A stretch of 64,000 bases of DNA from Mycobacterium botniense (GCF_010723305.1 NZ_BLKW01000002.1:1240001-1304000), one strand, 5' to 3'; counted from the stretch's first letter, positions 27,508-37,003 are shown. Notes: generated by a model not told the origin, from the letters alone. Program-made: numbers and translations.

Positions 27508-28329
27508 TCAGCCGAGCAGCGCCTGACGCAACCGATCCACGTCCGCGGCGGTAACGCCCGCGTCCCGCAGGTAGCCGTGCAGCGATCCGTAGGTTTCGTC
27601 GATCGTTTGCCTGGCCACGGCCAGGTATTCTTCGCGCACGCCGAGGACTTCGTCGGATAGCCGGGCCTCGGTGAACGCCATCACCTCGGGGGTCAGTTCT
27701 GCTTCGGCGCGCTGCCGGATCATGTCCATGATCCGGACCCTGAGGTGCGGTGCGGCGTCGTTGCTGCGCAGATAATCGGTCAGAATGCTGTCGCGGTCCA
27801 GGCCGATCGCCTCCAGCACCACCGCGACGATAAAGCCGGTGCGATCCTTGCCGGCAAAGCAGTGCGCCAACAGTGGCCGCCCGGCCGCCAGCAGGGAGAC
27901 CACCTGGCGCAGCGCCCGACTGGCCCCGTTGGCGGTGGGAAAGCGCCGGTATTCGTCGACCATGTAGCGGGTCGCCGCGGCGGCAACGGATTCGTCATCG
28001 GGTTTCTCGGTCATCAGCCGCTGGAATGCCTGCTCGTGCGGGGGTGCCCCATCGGTGGCGGTCTGGTCGGCGGCGAGATCAGGGAACGGCAGCAGGTGAA
28101 CCTCGACACCGTCGGGAACCCGACCCGGCCCGCGCCGGGCCACCTCGCGGGGCGAGCGCAGGTCGGCCACATCGGTGACACCCAGTCGTCGCAGCGCCGC
28201 ACGGCCGTGGTCGTCGAGACCGGTCAGCTCACTGGAGCGGAATAATCGCCCAGGCCGCAGCACATTGATGCTGTCAGCTACGTCGCGAAAGTTCCACGCC
28301 CCGTTGAGTTCCCGCACATCAGCCGCCAT
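27508..28329 (-). CDS. ptbB: Protein-tyrosine/phosphoinositide phosphatase PtbB
   Basis: 273 residues from ATG 28329 (MAADVRELNGAWNFRDVAD). The active-site P-loop is HCFAGKDRTG with Cys157, Lys161, Asp162 and Arg163. This is the exact HCxxGKDRTG signature that distinguishes MptpB, a secreted triple-specificity phosphatase that acts on host phosphoinositides and phosphotyrosine in M. tuberculosis. NFRDVAD is another family mark. The start overlaps the end of fadE2 by 11 bases, so the pair is coupled, as for Rv0154c-Rv0153c. The longer in-frame extension is antisense to nothing useful and overlaps fadE2. Confidence 0.93.
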   Translation of the reverse strand: MAADVRELNGAWNFRDVADSINVLRPGRLFRSSELTGLDDHGRAALRRLGVTDVADLRSPREVARRGPGRVPDGVEVHLLPFPDLAADQTATDGAPPHEQAFQRLMTEKPDDESVAAAATRYMVDEYRRFPTANGASRALRQVVSLLAAGRPLLAHCFAGKDRTGFIVAVVLEAIGLDRDSILTDYLRSNDAAPHLRVRIMDMIRQRAEAELTPEVMAFTEARLSDEVLGVREEYLAVARQTIDETYGSLHGYLRDAGVTAADVDRLRQALLG

Positions 28330-29563
28330 AACAGGTGCCCGCCGCGACGAAAACGCTTGGTTCCCTAGCCAGTTCAGCTCGTGCGATAGTTCGCAAGTGC
28401 ACCTCATCGGGTCCATCGAAGATGCGCATCGCGCGATGCCAGCCGTACAGGCGGGCCAGTGGGGTGTCATCGCTGACACCGGCGGCGCCGTGCACCTGGA
28501 TAGCGCGGTCGATGACCTGGCAGGCCACCTGCGGGGCCACCGCTTTAATCTGCGAGACCAGCACGTGCGCGGCTTTGTTGCCGTGCTGGTCGATGGTCCA
28601 CGCCGCCTTCTCGCACAGCAGGCGCGCCTGATCGATCTCATTGCGGGACTGGGCAATCCACTGCTGCACCACGCCTTGCTCAGCCAATGGCCGGCCAAAC
28701 GCGACGCGGTTCCGGGCCCGGTCCACCATCAACGCCAGCGCGCGTTCGGCCGCGCCCAGCGCGCGCATGCAGTGATGAATGCGACCCGGTCCCAGCCGCG
28801 CCTGGGCGATCGCGAAACCCGCACCTTCATCGCCAAGAAGGTTAGCCGCGGGCACCCGGACATTGTCGTAGATAACCTCGCAGTGCCCGTGCTGGTCCTG
28901 CCAGCCGAATACCGGTGTCGAGCGGACGATCGACACCCCCGGCGTGTCGATCGGCACCAGGATCATCGACTGCTGCTGATGGGCGGGCGCGTCCGGATTG
29001 GTGCGCCCCATCACGATGAGAACCTTGCAGCGCGGATCAGCAGCCCCCGACGTCCACCACTTGTGACCGTTGATCACGTAGTCGCCACCATCGCGGGTGA
29101 TCGACGTTTGGATGTTACGGGCGTCACTGCTCGCGACCGCCGGCTCGGTCATCGAAAACGCGCTGCGGATCTGGCCGTCAAGCAGGGGCTGCAGCCACTG
29201 CTGGCGCTGCTGCTCGGTGCCGAACATGTGCAGGATTTCCATGTTGCCGGTATCCGGTGCCGCGCAGTTGAGCGCTTCGGGCGCGATCTCGGTGCTCCAG
29301 CCGGTCAACTCGGCCAGCGGCACGTACTCCAGGTTGGTCAACCCCGATATCGCAGGCAGGAATAGGTTCCATAGTCCGCGTTCTTTAGCCTTGGCCTTGA
29401 GGTCCTCGACGATCGGCGGCACCGTGTGATCATCCGGACCGGCTTCGCGGCGATAGCGGTCGTAGTCAGCCTCCGCGGGAAAAACATACTCGGTCATGAA
29501 CGCAGACAGCCGTTTGTGGTAGTCGTCCGCTTTAGCCGACATCGCAAAGTCCATGTCGGTCAC
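28319..29563 (-). CDS. fadE2: Acyl-CoA dehydrogenase FadE2
   Basis: 414 residues from GTG 29563 or 411 from ATG 29554. Motifs are SAFSMTEPAVASSDA, DYVINGHKWWTSGAADPRCK, and GDEGAGFAIAQARLGPGRIHHCMR. The C-terminal FDGPDEVHLRTIARAEL carries the catalytic Glu, typical of long-chain ACAD11-like enzymes. It performs FAD-dependent alpha,beta-dehydrogenation of acyl-CoA. Upstream of ptbB in an operon, as in H37Rv. Divergent from pntAA across 324 bases. Confidence 0.93.
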   Translation of the reverse strand: MTDMDFAMSAKADDYHKRLSAFMTEYVFPAEADYDRYRREAGPDDHTVPPIVEDLKAKAKERGLWNLFLPAISGLTNLEYVPLAELTGWSTEIAPEALNCAAPDTGNMEILHMFGTEQQRQQWLQPLLDGQIRSAFSMTEPAVASSDARNIQTSITRDGGDYVINGHKWWTSGAADPRCKVLIVMGRTNPDAPAHQQQSMILVPIDTPGVSIVRSTPVFGWQDQHGHCEVIYDNVRVPAANLLGDEGAGFAIAQARLGPGRIHHCMRALGAAERALALMVDRARNRVAFGRPLAEQGVVQQWIAQSRNEIDQARLLCEKAAWTIDQHGNKAAHVLVSQIKAVAPQVACQVIDRAIQVHGAAGVSDDTPLARLYGWHRAMRIFDGPDEVHLRTIARAELAREPSVFVAAGTCYGG

Positions 29564-29887
29564 GATAGGCGACGCCGAGCCGCGGCGGGCACGCCGCCGA
29601 TATCGAGCTTGTGCGCGTCAACTCCTGCGGCGCACAACGATGCGTTGTGACCCCACAACCCCGTGAGCGCTACCAAATTCCCCGGATCAGTCGGATCATC
29701 AACGGCATGATTCCGCCCAGGTGATTGGTACATGCTGTGCCGGGAACTCCGAGGAAGCGCGGCGGAGCCCCGGGCGGGCACACTTCGGTGATGACCCGCG
29801 GTGCGGGTTAGGGTAGCGAAGCGTGCGGCCGAGGCCGCGTCGGCCGGGGAGGAATGGGCAGGAAAGTACGGAAACGATGTGCGCGTC
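29564..29887. other. 324-bp divergent region between fadE2 and pntAA
   Basis: Probably holds both promoters. A minus-strand frame from ATG 29733 to 29560 (57 codons, MYQSPGRNHA...) ends in a GTGA overlap with the fadE2 start. I do not recognise it, and its codons continue into the antisense of pntAA, so I do not call it a gene. A plus-strand frame leads into pntAA from 29801. Confidence 0.35.
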
Positions 29888-31006
29888 ATGACAGGTTCAC
29901 AGACGACGATCGGCGTGGTCGCCGAAGCCGGGCCAGAGGAGCGGCGCGTCGCCCTGGTGCCCAAGGCGGTGCCGGCACTGGTGAGCAGCGGTGTGGCAGT
30001 GGTGGTCGAGTCCGGCGCGGGGGCGCGGGCGCTGCTTCCCGACGAGTTGTACACCCGGGCGGGTGCCACCATCGGTGATGCATGGGCCGCCGACATTGTG
30101 GTCAAGGTCGCGCCGCCGACCCCCGAGGAGGTCAGTCGGTTGCGCCGCGGGCAGACATTGATCGGCTTTCTCGCTCCCCGCGACACCAACAACCAGATCG
30201 CGGCGCTCGCCGCGGCGGGTGTGCAGGCGTTTGCGCTGGAGGCGATCCCGCGAATCTCACGGGCGCAGTCAATGGACGCGTTGTCGTCGCAAGCCAACGT
30301 GGCCGGGTACAAGGCGGTGCTGCTGGCCGCGTGGGAGGCGACCCGGTTCTTTCCGATGCTGACCACAGCGGCGGGCACGGTAAAGCCCGCCACGGTGCTG
30401 GTGCTCGGTGTCGGGGTGGCGGGGCTGCAGGCGCTGGCCACCGCGAAACGATTGGGTGCGCGCACCACGGGCTATGACGTGCGGCCTGAGGTGGCTGACC
30501 AGGTCCGATCGGTGGGCGCTCAGTGGCTTGACCTCGGTATCGGCGAAATCTCGGCCTCAGGTGAAGGGGGATATGCTCGCGAGCTGACCGAACAGGAGCG
30601 CGAGCAACAGCAGAAAGCACTCGAACAGGCGATCGGCGAGTTCGACGTGGTGATCACCACCGCTTTGGTTCCCGGTCGCCCGGCGCCGCGACTGGTCACC
30701 ACCGAGGCGGTCAAGGGGATGAAGCCGGGCAGCGTGGTCGTCGACCTGGCCGGTGAGACGGGCGGTAACTGTGAGCTCAGCCAGCCCGGCCAGACCGTCG
30801 TCAAGCATGACGTCACCATCGCCGCTCCGCTGAACCTGCCGGCGACCATGCCCGAACACGCCAGCGAGCTCTACAGCAAAAACATCACCGCACTGCTGGA
30901 TCTGCTGCTCAACGACGGCAAGCTGGCCCCGGACTTCGACGACGAAATCGTGGCGGCGGCGTGTGTGACCCGCGCCGGCGACGAGGCAGAACGCAGCCAG
31001 GGCTAG
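29888..31006 (+). CDS. pntAA: NAD(P) transhydrogenase subunit alpha part 1
   Basis: 372 residues from ATG 29888 (MTGSQTTIGVVAEA). This is the NAD(H)-binding domain I of the proton-translocating transhydrogenase, which uses the proton gradient to make NADPH. It has EERRVALVPKAVPALVSSG at the N-terminus and the Rossmann motif VLGVGVAGLQALATAKRLGA. The following GYDVRPEVADQV and SVVVDLAGETGGNCE match alanine dehydrogenase/PntA. The frame extends to 29801, but the inner ATG fits the family. The first gene of the pnt operon, 29 bases before pntAB. Confidence 0.95.
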   Translation: MTGSQTTIGVVAEAGPEERRVALVPKAVPALVSSGVAVVVESGAGARALLPDELYTRAGATIGDAWAADIVVKVAPPTPEEVSRLRRGQTLIGFLAPRDTNNQIAALAAAGVQAFALEAIPRISRAQSMDALSSQANVAGYKAVLLAAWEATRFFPMLTTAAGTVKPATVLVLGVGVAGLQALATAKRLGARTTGYDVRPEVADQVRSVGAQWLDLGIGEISASGEGGYARELTEQEREQQQKALEQAIGEFDVVITTALVPGRPAPRLVTTEAVKGMKPGSVVVDLAGETGGNCELSQPGQTVVKHDVTIAAPLNLPATMPEHASELYSKNITALLDLLLNDGKLAPDFDDEIVAAACVTRAGDEAERSQG

Positions 31007-31035
31007 GAGCGATGAATCCCGGAGAGGGTGGCTAA

Positions 31036-31389
31036 ATGTACGACGAACTGCTGGCCAATGTGGCGATCCTGGTGCTGTCCGGGTTTGTCGGCTTCGCTGT
31101 GATCTCCAAGGTGCCCAACACGTTGCACACCCCGCTGATGTCGGGCACCAACGCCATTCACGGCATCGTGGTGCTCGGCGCACTGGTGCTGTTGGGCCGC
31201 ATCGAGCACCCGTCGCTCGCGCTACAGCTCATCCTGTTCGTCGCCTTGGTGTTCGGCACCCTGAACGTCATCGGCGGCTTCATCGTCACCGACCGCATGC
31301 TGGGCATGTTCAAGAGCAAAAAGCCGGTGCCGGCCCGAGAGGGCGCCGAAGCGTCGACACCCGCGAAGACCCACGGGCAAACCCGATGA
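31036..31389 (+). CDS. pntAB: NAD(P) transhydrogenase subunit alpha part 2 (membrane)
   Basis: 117 residues with three or four hydrophobic segments. It corresponds to the C-terminal membrane part of the alpha subunit in enterobacteria, split here as in other mycobacteria. Recognisable sequence: VGFAVISKVPNTLHTPLMSG, NAIHGIVVLGAL and GTLNVIGGFIVTDRMLGMF. The ATG overlaps nothing upstream, but its stop overlaps the pntB start by 4 bases (31386-31389). A basic C-terminal tail follows the last helix. Confidence 0.95.
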   Translation: MYDELLANVAILVLSGFVGFAVISKVPNTLHTPLMSGTNAIHGIVVLGALVLLGRIEHPSLALQLILFVALVFGTLNVIGGFIVTDRMLGMFKSKKPVPAREGAEASTPAKTHGQTR

Positions 31390-32807
31390 ACTATCTCGTC
31401 AGCATTCTCTACATCATCTCTTTCGCGCTGTTCATTTACGGGCTGATGGGATTGACCGGCCCGAAAACCGCGGTGCGGGGCAATCTGATCGCCGCGACGG
31501 GAATGGCGATCGCAGTGGCGGCCACACTGATCGCGATCCGCCACACCGGTCAATGGCTGTTGATTATCACCGGCCTGACCGCCGGTGTGGTGCTCGGCGT
31601 ACCCCCGGCGCGGTTGACCAAAATGACCGCGATGCCGCAGCTGGTGGCCTTTTTCAACGGGGTCGGCGGCGGCACGGTGGCGTTGATCTCACTGTCGGAA
31701 TTCATTGAGACGACCGGTTTTTCGGCCTTCAAGTACGGCGAGTCACCCACCGTGCACATTGTGGTGGCGTCGCTGTTCGCCGCGATCATCGGGTCGGTGT
31801 CGTTCTGGGGCTCGTGCATCGCTTTCGGCAAGCTGCAGGAGATTTTGCCGGGCCGGCCCATCGGACTCGGCCCCGTCCAGCAGCCGCTCAACGTGCTGTT
31901 GCTGCTAGCGGCGGTGGCGTGCGCGGTGGTCATCGGGGTGCATGCCCGGCCCGGCAGCGGCGGAGTGCCGTTATGGTGGATGATCGGGCTGTTGGTCGCA
32001 GCCGGTGCGCTCGGGCTGATGGTGGTGTTACCCATCGGTGGCGCAGACATGCCGGTCGTCATCTCGATGCTCAATGCATTGACCGGGCTGTCCGCGGCGG
32101 CGGCCGGGCTGGCGCTGAACAACACCGCCATGATCGTCGCCGGCATGATCGTCGGCGCCTCCGGGTCGATCTTGACCAACTTGATGGCCAAGGCTATGAA
32201 TCGATCCATCCCCGCAATCGTCGCCGGCGGGTTCGGCGGTGGCGGCGCGGCGGTTGGTGGCGACGGAGGGGACAAGCACGTCAAGTCCACCTCTGCGGCC
32301 GATGCCGCGATCCAACTGGCGTACGCCAACCAGGTGATCGTGGTTCCGGGCTACGGCATGGCCGTCGCACAAGCCCAGCATGCGGTCAAGGACATGGCCA
32401 CGTTACTCGAATCCCGTGGTGTGCCAGTCAAATACGCTATTCACCCGGTGGCCGGCCGGATGCCCGGGCACATGAACGTGCTGTTGGCCGAGGCCGAAGT
32501 GGACTACGACGCCATGAAGGATATGGACGAGATCAACGACGAGTTCGCCCGCACCGATGTCACACTCGTCATCGGCGCCAACGACGTCACCAATCCGGCG
32601 GCACGCAACGAACCGAACTCACCCATCTACGGGATGCCGATCCTGAACGTGGACAAGTCGAAATCGGTGATCGTGCTGAAACGATCGATGAATTCCGGTT
32701 TCGCCGGGATCGACAACCCCCTGTTCTATGCCGACGGCACCACCCTGCTGTTCGGTGACGCCAAAAAATCGGTAACCGAGTTGACCGAAGAATTGAAGGC
32801 GCTTTAG
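31386..32807 (+). CDS. pntB: NAD(P) transhydrogenase subunit beta
   Basis: 473 residues: about nine membrane helices (roughly 1-270), then the NADP-binding domain III from about 300. Domain III shows IVVPGYGMAVAQAQHAV, AIHPVAGRMPGHMNVLLAEA, VTLVIGANDVTNPAAR and YADGTTLLFGDAKKS, all family hallmarks. ATG 31386 overlaps the pntAB stop (ATGA). With pntAA and pntAB it completes the proton-pumping transhydrogenase, an NADPH source for lipid synthesis and redox defence. Equivalent to Rv0157. Confidence 0.96.
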   Translation: MNYLVSILYIISFALFIYGLMGLTGPKTAVRGNLIAATGMAIAVAATLIAIRHTGQWLLIITGLTAGVVLGVPPARLTKMTAMPQLVAFFNGVGGGTVALISLSEFIETTGFSAFKYGESPTVHIVVASLFAAIIGSVSFWGSCIAFGKLQEILPGRPIGLGPVQQPLNVLLLLAAVACAVVIGVHARPGSGGVPLWWMIGLLVAAGALGLMVVLPIGGADMPVVISMLNALTGLSAAAAGLALNNTAMIVAGMIVGASGSILTNLMAKAMNRSIPAIVAGGFGGGGAAVGGDGGDKHVKSTSAADAAIQLAYANQVIVVPGYGMAVAQAQHAVKDMATLLESRGVPVKYAIHPVAGRMPGHMNVLLAEAEVDYDAMKDMDEINDEFARTDVTLVIGANDVTNPAARNEPNSPIYGMPILNVDKSKSVIVLKRSMNSGFAGIDNPLFYADGTTLLFGDAKKSVTELTEELKAL

Positions 32808-32876
32808 CCAGTTGGCCGAGCCGAACCCCCTACTCCGCTGGGAACAAGAACAAGGGAGTGAGGTGACCGGCGCCGT

Positions 32877-33008
32877 TCACACCGGGGGATATGCGGGCGG
32901 CGGATAGCCGTTGCCGTCGACGACACCGCGCAGACCCCAGGGAACATACCGGAAGAAAAACTCGAGCTCGTCAGAAAAGTCGTAGTCCGGGTTGGGATCC
33001 GTATCCAT
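32877..33008 (-). CDS. Small conserved hypothetical protein (Rv0157A-like)
   Basis: A 43-residue ORF, MDTDPNPDYDFSDELEFFF followed by RYVPWGLRGVVDG and a PPPAYPPV end. It is acidic at the N-terminus with an aromatic centre, and sits convergent to pntB where H37Rv has a similarly small annotated gene. ATG 33008 has GAGAGG upstream. No domain is known to me. It could also be a short leader-type peptide. Confidence 0.6.
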   Translation of the reverse strand: MDTDPNPDYDFSDELEFFFRYVPWGLRGVVDGNGYPPPAYPPV

Positions 33009-33149
33009 GGCGCACCTCTCGGCTCGTGACCTGTGCAGCAGTCTAGCCCCATGCGTCAACCGGGCGACAGTGCATGGGCGGCTGCGCTTAAACTTCCAAC
33101 CAGTTGATTGACACCGTGTTGTCCGGGTCCTGGCGATAGTGAGTAGACG

Positions 33150-33806
33150 ATGCCATCCGAAAACGGGGTTTCCCGCCGCGAGGAGTTGCTGGCCGTGGCC
33201 ACCAAGCTGTTTGCCGCGCGCGGATATCACGGTACCCGGATGGACGACGTCGCCGACGTGGTGGGGCTCAACAAGGCGACGGTCTACCACTACTACGCCA
33301 GTAAGTCGCTGATCTTGTTCGACATCTACCGCCGGGCCGCCGAGGGCACGCTGGCCGCTGTCCACGACGATCCGTCCTGGACTGCCCGGGAGGCGCTGTA
33401 CCAGTACACCGTCCGACTGCTCACCGGGATCGCTCAAAATCCCGAGCGGGCCGCCGTGTACTTCCAGGAACAGCCCTACATCACCGAGTGGTTCACCGAG
33501 GAACAGGTCGCCGAGATCCGAGAGAAGGAGACCCAGGTTTACGAGCATGTGCACGGGCTCATCGACCGCGGCATCGCCAGCGGCGAGTTTTACGAGTGCG
33601 ACTCGCACGTGCTGGCGCTGGGCTATATCGGGATGACGCTGGGCAGCTACCGCTGGCTGCGGCCCAGCGGGCGGCGCACGGCCAAGGAGATCGCCGCCGA
33701 ATTCAGCACTGCTCTGTTGCGCGGGCTGATCCGCGACGAATCGATCCGCAAGCAGTCCCCCCTCGGCCCGGGAGCCGATATCGATACAGCCGGTCGGGGG
33801 GCCTGA
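33150..33806 (+). CDS. TetR-family transcriptional regulator
   Basis: 218 residues. HTH: TKLFAARGYHGTRMDDVADV, then LNKATVYHYYASKSLILFDI. The C-terminal region contains RRTAKEIAAEFSTALLRGL, the KstR2/FadR-like C-terminal pattern. ATG start at 33150. Equivalent to Rv0158. The target is unclear: its neighbours are the pnt operon upstream and a convergent hydrolase downstream. Not obviously linked to the 27-bp motif found further right. Confidence 0.88.
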   Translation: MPSENGVSRREELLAVATKLFAARGYHGTRMDDVADVVGLNKATVYHYYASKSLILFDIYRRAAEGTLAAVHDDPSWTAREALYQYTVRLLTGIAQNPERAAVYFQEQPYITEWFTEEQVAEIREKETQVYEHVHGLIDRGIASGEFYECDSHVLALGYIGMTLGSYRWLRPSGRRTAKEIAAEFSTALLRGLIRDESIRKQSPLGPGADIDTAGRGA

Positions 33807-33927
33807 TCGCCGGGATCGCGCCCGTGCGCGCGCCCCTTCTACCGACCCCTGTGCACACCGCCGACGTCACCCGGCCCGGCATCGCTTCGGTGTGCCTCAG
33901 GCATGAGCCGGATCGACTCGCCGCGGC

Positions 33928-34824
33928 CTAACCACCGCCGGGTTTGACGTGTTTGTCGAGAAAAGCGATCTGGTCAGCGACCACGCGCTCGAATGCGTCG
34001 TCGACGTAGATCGCAAAATGGCCTTCCGGATACATCTTGACCTCGCCGCGCGGCGCCTTGGCCGCATAGCGCAGCGTCGGATTTGCCGGTGCCACCGAGT
34101 CGGCCTCGCATACGCAGAACAGAATCGGACAGGTGACTTTCGCGGCGAGGCGTCCTGGACGGTAGGCCAGAATTGTGATGCCGAGCCGGGCGGCGACCTC
34201 GTTGGGCACCGTCACACCCTCAGGTACCAGGCGCATAAAGCCTGGGTACGCATCCGGGGCGTTCATCAGGGCAACCTCGTCCGGTCGGCCCACGACCGGG
34301 ACCATCACCGGGGATCTACCCATCCAGGCAGCGACGAGGTCACGCACTGCCAGCGCGGTGATGCGTGCGGTGACCAACGGACGGAGTGTGCGCGCCGAGG
34401 CGATGCCGTCGGTGAACGGGCATTGGGCGACAACGGCTGAGATTCCCGGCACCCTTGCTGCGGTCGCGATCACATGCCCGCCGCTAAACGACGTTCCCCA
34501 TAAACTGATTCGGCCGTGGTCAACGCCATCGAGGGTATGCGCGTAGGCCACGGCAGCGGCCCAGTCCGCCAGCTGCATGCCGATGTCGAGCACCTGGCGC
34601 GGCCGACCCTCGCTGTCGCCGAAATTCCGGTAGTCGAAAACCAGACAGGCATACCCGGCCGCACAGAATCGCTCGGCATAGCTGTCCAGCCGCATGGTGC
34701 GCACGCCGGCCAAGCCATGTGCCATCACTAGCAGCGGCGCCGCGCTCTTGCCCGGCGGCCGGTACAGCCAGGCGCTGACCCGGTCCTCGCCTGAGGTGAA
34801 GCAGACATTCTCGCGGTATGCCAT
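33928..34824 (-). CDS. Alpha/beta hydrolase (DLH/X-Pro-like)
   Basis: 298 residues from ATG 34824 (MAYRENVCF). Alpha/beta-hydrolase landmarks are LLVMAHGLAGVR (oxyanion region), FDYRNFGDSEGRPRQ, nucleophile elbow GTSFSGG (Ser112), CEADSVAPA (acid) and YPEGHFAIYVDD (His). The sequence resembles the UPF0227/dienelactone-type family that includes polyketide hydrolases. Convergent with the TetR gene and divergent from the FAD oxidase. It occupies the place of PE3/PE4 in H37Rv, so this is a replaced segment. Cytosolic, substrate unknown. Confidence 0.85.
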   Translation of the reverse strand: MAYRENVCFTSGEDRVSAWLYRPPGKSAAPLLVMAHGLAGVRTMRLDSYAERFCAAGYACLVFDYRNFGDSEGRPRQVLDIGMQLADWAAAVAYAHTLDGVDHGRISLWGTSFSGGHVIATAARVPGISAVVAQCPFTDGIASARTLRPLVTARITALAVRDLVAAWMGRSPVMVPVVGRPDEVALMNAPDAYPGFMRLVPEGVTVPNEVAARLGITILAYRPGRLAAKVTCPILFCVCEADSVAPANPTLRYAAKAPRGEVKMYPEGHFAIYVDDAFERVVADQIAFLDKHVKPGGG

Positions 34825-34938
34825 ACGTTTGTCCTCCCCGCCGCCCACGGCCATCGGCCTGGATCATTCCGTACCGTGCACGCGCCGTCACCGGGTGCAC
34901 CATGAATTCGTGATCGCCGCATGTGATACACCGGCGCC

Positions 34939-36297
34939 ATGACGGCGAGTATTCGGCAGAGCCTGGCGGCGGCGGTGGGCTCACGCCACGTCATCACCGA
35001 TCCCGACGTCCTCGCCAGCCGCAGTGTCGACCACACCGGCCGATATCGGGGCCGTGCCGGCATGCTGGTGCGGCCCGGTTCAGCGGGCGAGGTCGCCGAG
35101 GTGCTGCGCATCTGCTGCGACGCCGGCGCCCACGTGACCATCCAAGGGGGTCGCACCTCGCTCGTGGGCGGCACCGTACCGCTGCACGACGACGTGCTCT
35201 TGTCGACTGAGCGGCTGTGCGCGGTCGGCGATGTCGACACCGTCGAGCGTCGTATCCAGGTCGGCGCCGGTGCCACCCTGGCCGCGGTACAGCGCTCCGC
35301 GGCCGCGGCCAACCTCCTGTTCGGTGTCGACCTGGGAGCCCGAGACACGGCAACCGTAGGTGGGATGGCCGCCACCAACGCGGGAGGCCTGCGCACCGTG
35401 CGCTACGGAAACATGAGTGAGCAAGTCCTCGGCCTGGACGTCGTGTTACCCGACGGCTCGGTGCTCCACCGGCATAGCCGGGTGCGCCGGGACAACACCG
35501 GCTACAACCTGTCGGCGCTATTCGTCGGTGCGGAAGGAACTCTGGGTGTCATCACTGCGCTTGACCTCCGCCTGCACCCCACGCCATCGCATCGGGTGAC
35601 CGCGGTGTGCGGGTTCGCCGACCTTGAGGCAGTGGTCGAGATGGCCCGGGTGTTGCGGGACGTCGACGGGATCGCGGCCTTAGAACTCATCGACGCCCGC
35701 GCCACTGCACTGACCGCTACACATCTCGACGTGCCGGCCCCGGTCCGAGGTGACTGGCTGCTACTGGTCGAGCTGGCCTCCGACCACGACCAGTTCCAGC
35801 GGCTGGCCGAGGCGATCAGGGGGGCGCGGATGTGCGACGAGCCGGCGGTCGGCACGGACCCGGCCGCCCAGCAGCGGCTGTGGCGGGTCCGCGAATCGGT
35901 GTCCGAGGTGCTCGGCGTTGACGGGCCGCCGTTGAAGTTCGACGTATCCCTGCCGCTGGCCGCAATCAGCGATTTCGCCCGGGACGCGGCCGCGTTGATT
36001 CACGCACGCATCCCGGAGGGATTGCCGGTTTTATTCGGGCACATCGGCGAAGGCAACTTGCACCTCAACGTACTGGGCGGTGCGCTGGAACGAGAAGATG
36101 AACTGGTCGGCGCGATGATGGACCTCATCGCCGCTTGCGGGGGCAATGTCAGCTCCGAACACGGTGTGGGCACCCGGAAACGGGCCTACCTCGGTATGAC
36201 ACGCGAACCGGCCGATATCGCCGCCATGCGGCTCGTCAAGGCTGCGTTCGACCCCACCGGATACCTCAACGCCGCCGTGCTGTTCGGCCCGTCTTGA
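34939..36297 (+). CDS. FAD-binding oxidase (VAO/GlcD family)
   Basis: 452 residues. The PCMH-type FAD domain occupies about 30-215: VTIQGGRTSLVGGTVPLHDD is the pyrophosphate loop, and GVDLGARDTATVGGMAATNA and GLDVVLPDGSVL follow. The C-terminal cap has PVLFGHIGEGNLHLNVLG and SSEHGVGTRKRAYL, the metal-binding and substrate motifs of D-lactate/glycolate/2-hydroxyglutarate dehydrogenases. The equivalent gene is Rv0161. The actual 2-hydroxy-acid substrate is not determined. Start ATG 34939. Confidence 0.9.
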   Translation: MTASIRQSLAAAVGSRHVITDPDVLASRSVDHTGRYRGRAGMLVRPGSAGEVAEVLRICCDAGAHVTIQGGRTSLVGGTVPLHDDVLLSTERLCAVGDVDTVERRIQVGAGATLAAVQRSAAAANLLFGVDLGARDTATVGGMAATNAGGLRTVRYGNMSEQVLGLDVVLPDGSVLHRHSRVRRDNTGYNLSALFVGAEGTLGVITALDLRLHPTPSHRVTAVCGFADLEAVVEMARVLRDVDGIAALELIDARATALTATHLDVPAPVRGDWLLLVELASDHDQFQRLAEAIRGARMCDEPAVGTDPAAQQRLWRVRESVSEVLGVDGPPLKFDVSLPLAAISDFARDAAALIHARIPEGLPVLFGHIGEGNLHLNVLGGALEREDELVGAMMDLIAACGGNVSSEHGVGTRKRAYLGMTREPADIAAMRLVKAAFDPTGYLNAAVLFGPS

Positions 36298-36426
36298 GCC
36301 GTTCGGCCGCGAGTGTGGGAGTCAGCGAAAAAACGGAAAAAACATTGTGCTCTCGGGCACGGGGAGTATGTGCGGCGACCTGGCCCACACGATTGATTGC
36401 CCCCGACGAATCGCTGATTTCCGGGT

Positions 36427-36969
36427 TCAGGATGAGTTGGGTGTTTTGATCCCGACCACATGGCGCAGCTGCGCCAGAAACTGGTCTGCATCGTCACTGC
36501 GAATCATGTAGTGCGAGATCGCGATACGGATCGCAGCGGCCGCTTTCACCGCGGCATTAGATCCAGGAAGCAGCCGTTGTAACCCTTCCCGCATCTCGGG
36601 GAGAACGCGGGAAAACTCCGCGATGACATGTTCAGGTTCGATATCGACCATCCGCACGCCCGTGGCGGCGTGCTGATATTCCACGATGAAGCGCAACGCT
36701 GCGTCGAGCTTCTCAACCCCGGTCAGTCCGGCTGTCGCCTTGCTCAGGCCGCTGTCGAAGGCCTGGCGTTCATAGCGGGAAAACGCGGACAGTAGCTCCT
36801 CTTTGGATGCGAACCAACGATACAGCGTGGGGCGCGACACCCCGGCTTGCGCCGCCACCTCCGAAAGGCTCAACTTGGACCTGCCGTTGCGGCCGAGCAC
36901 CTCCGCGGTGGCGGCGAGAATGCGCTGTTTGGTCGAGGTGTCGGCCTCAGTGGCGGCGCGGCGACTCAT
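36427..36969 (-). CDS. TetR-family regulator, proposed controller of the 27-bp-motif regulon
   Basis: 180 residues. HTH: AEVLGRNGRSKLSLSEVAAQ, then AGVSRPTLYRWFASKEELLS. The ligand domain (VEYQHAATGVRMVDIEPEHV) is short. ATG at 36969-36967 is only 7 bases from a CTTTACA-N14-TGTCAC motif, and the same motif precedes three or four other transcription units of the cluster to the right. Autoregulation and local control are the simplest interpretation. No counterpart between Rv0161 and adhE1 in H37Rv that I recall. Confidence 0.88.
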   Translation of the reverse strand: MSRRAATEADTSTKQRILAATAEVLGRNGRSKLSLSEVAAQAGVSRPTLYRWFASKEELLSAFSRYERQAFDSGLSKATAGLTGVEKLDAALRFIVEYQHAATGVRMVDIEPEHVIAEFSRVLPEMREGLQRLLPGSNAAVKAAAAIRIAISHYMIRSDDADQFLAQLRHVVGIKTPNSS

Positions 36970-36976
36970 AGCCGAA

Positions 36977-37003
36977 CTTTACAGAGTGTCGATGAAGTGT
37001 CAC
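36977..37003. promoter_or_regulatory. Regulon motif copy 1: CTTTACA-N14-TGTCAC
   Basis: CTTTACA at 36977-36983 and TGTCAC at 36998-37003, in the gap between the TetR gene and the F420-type oxidoreductase. TTTACA versus TGTCAC reversed gives an imperfect inverted repeat. Placed next to the TetR start, it is a likely autoregulatory site. Confidence 0.6.

Noticed and set aside
29560..30468. A 302-codon minus-strand frame antisense to pntAA
   Set aside because: Most of it opposes the well-conserved PntAA coding sequence and its composition is Ala/Ser/Thr-rich with no motifs. Its last 57 codons are mentioned separately as unassigned.
31550..32329. A 259-codon minus-strand frame antisense to pntB
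   Set aside because: Antisense to transmembrane and NADP-domain codons of a certain gene; no RBS or similarity.
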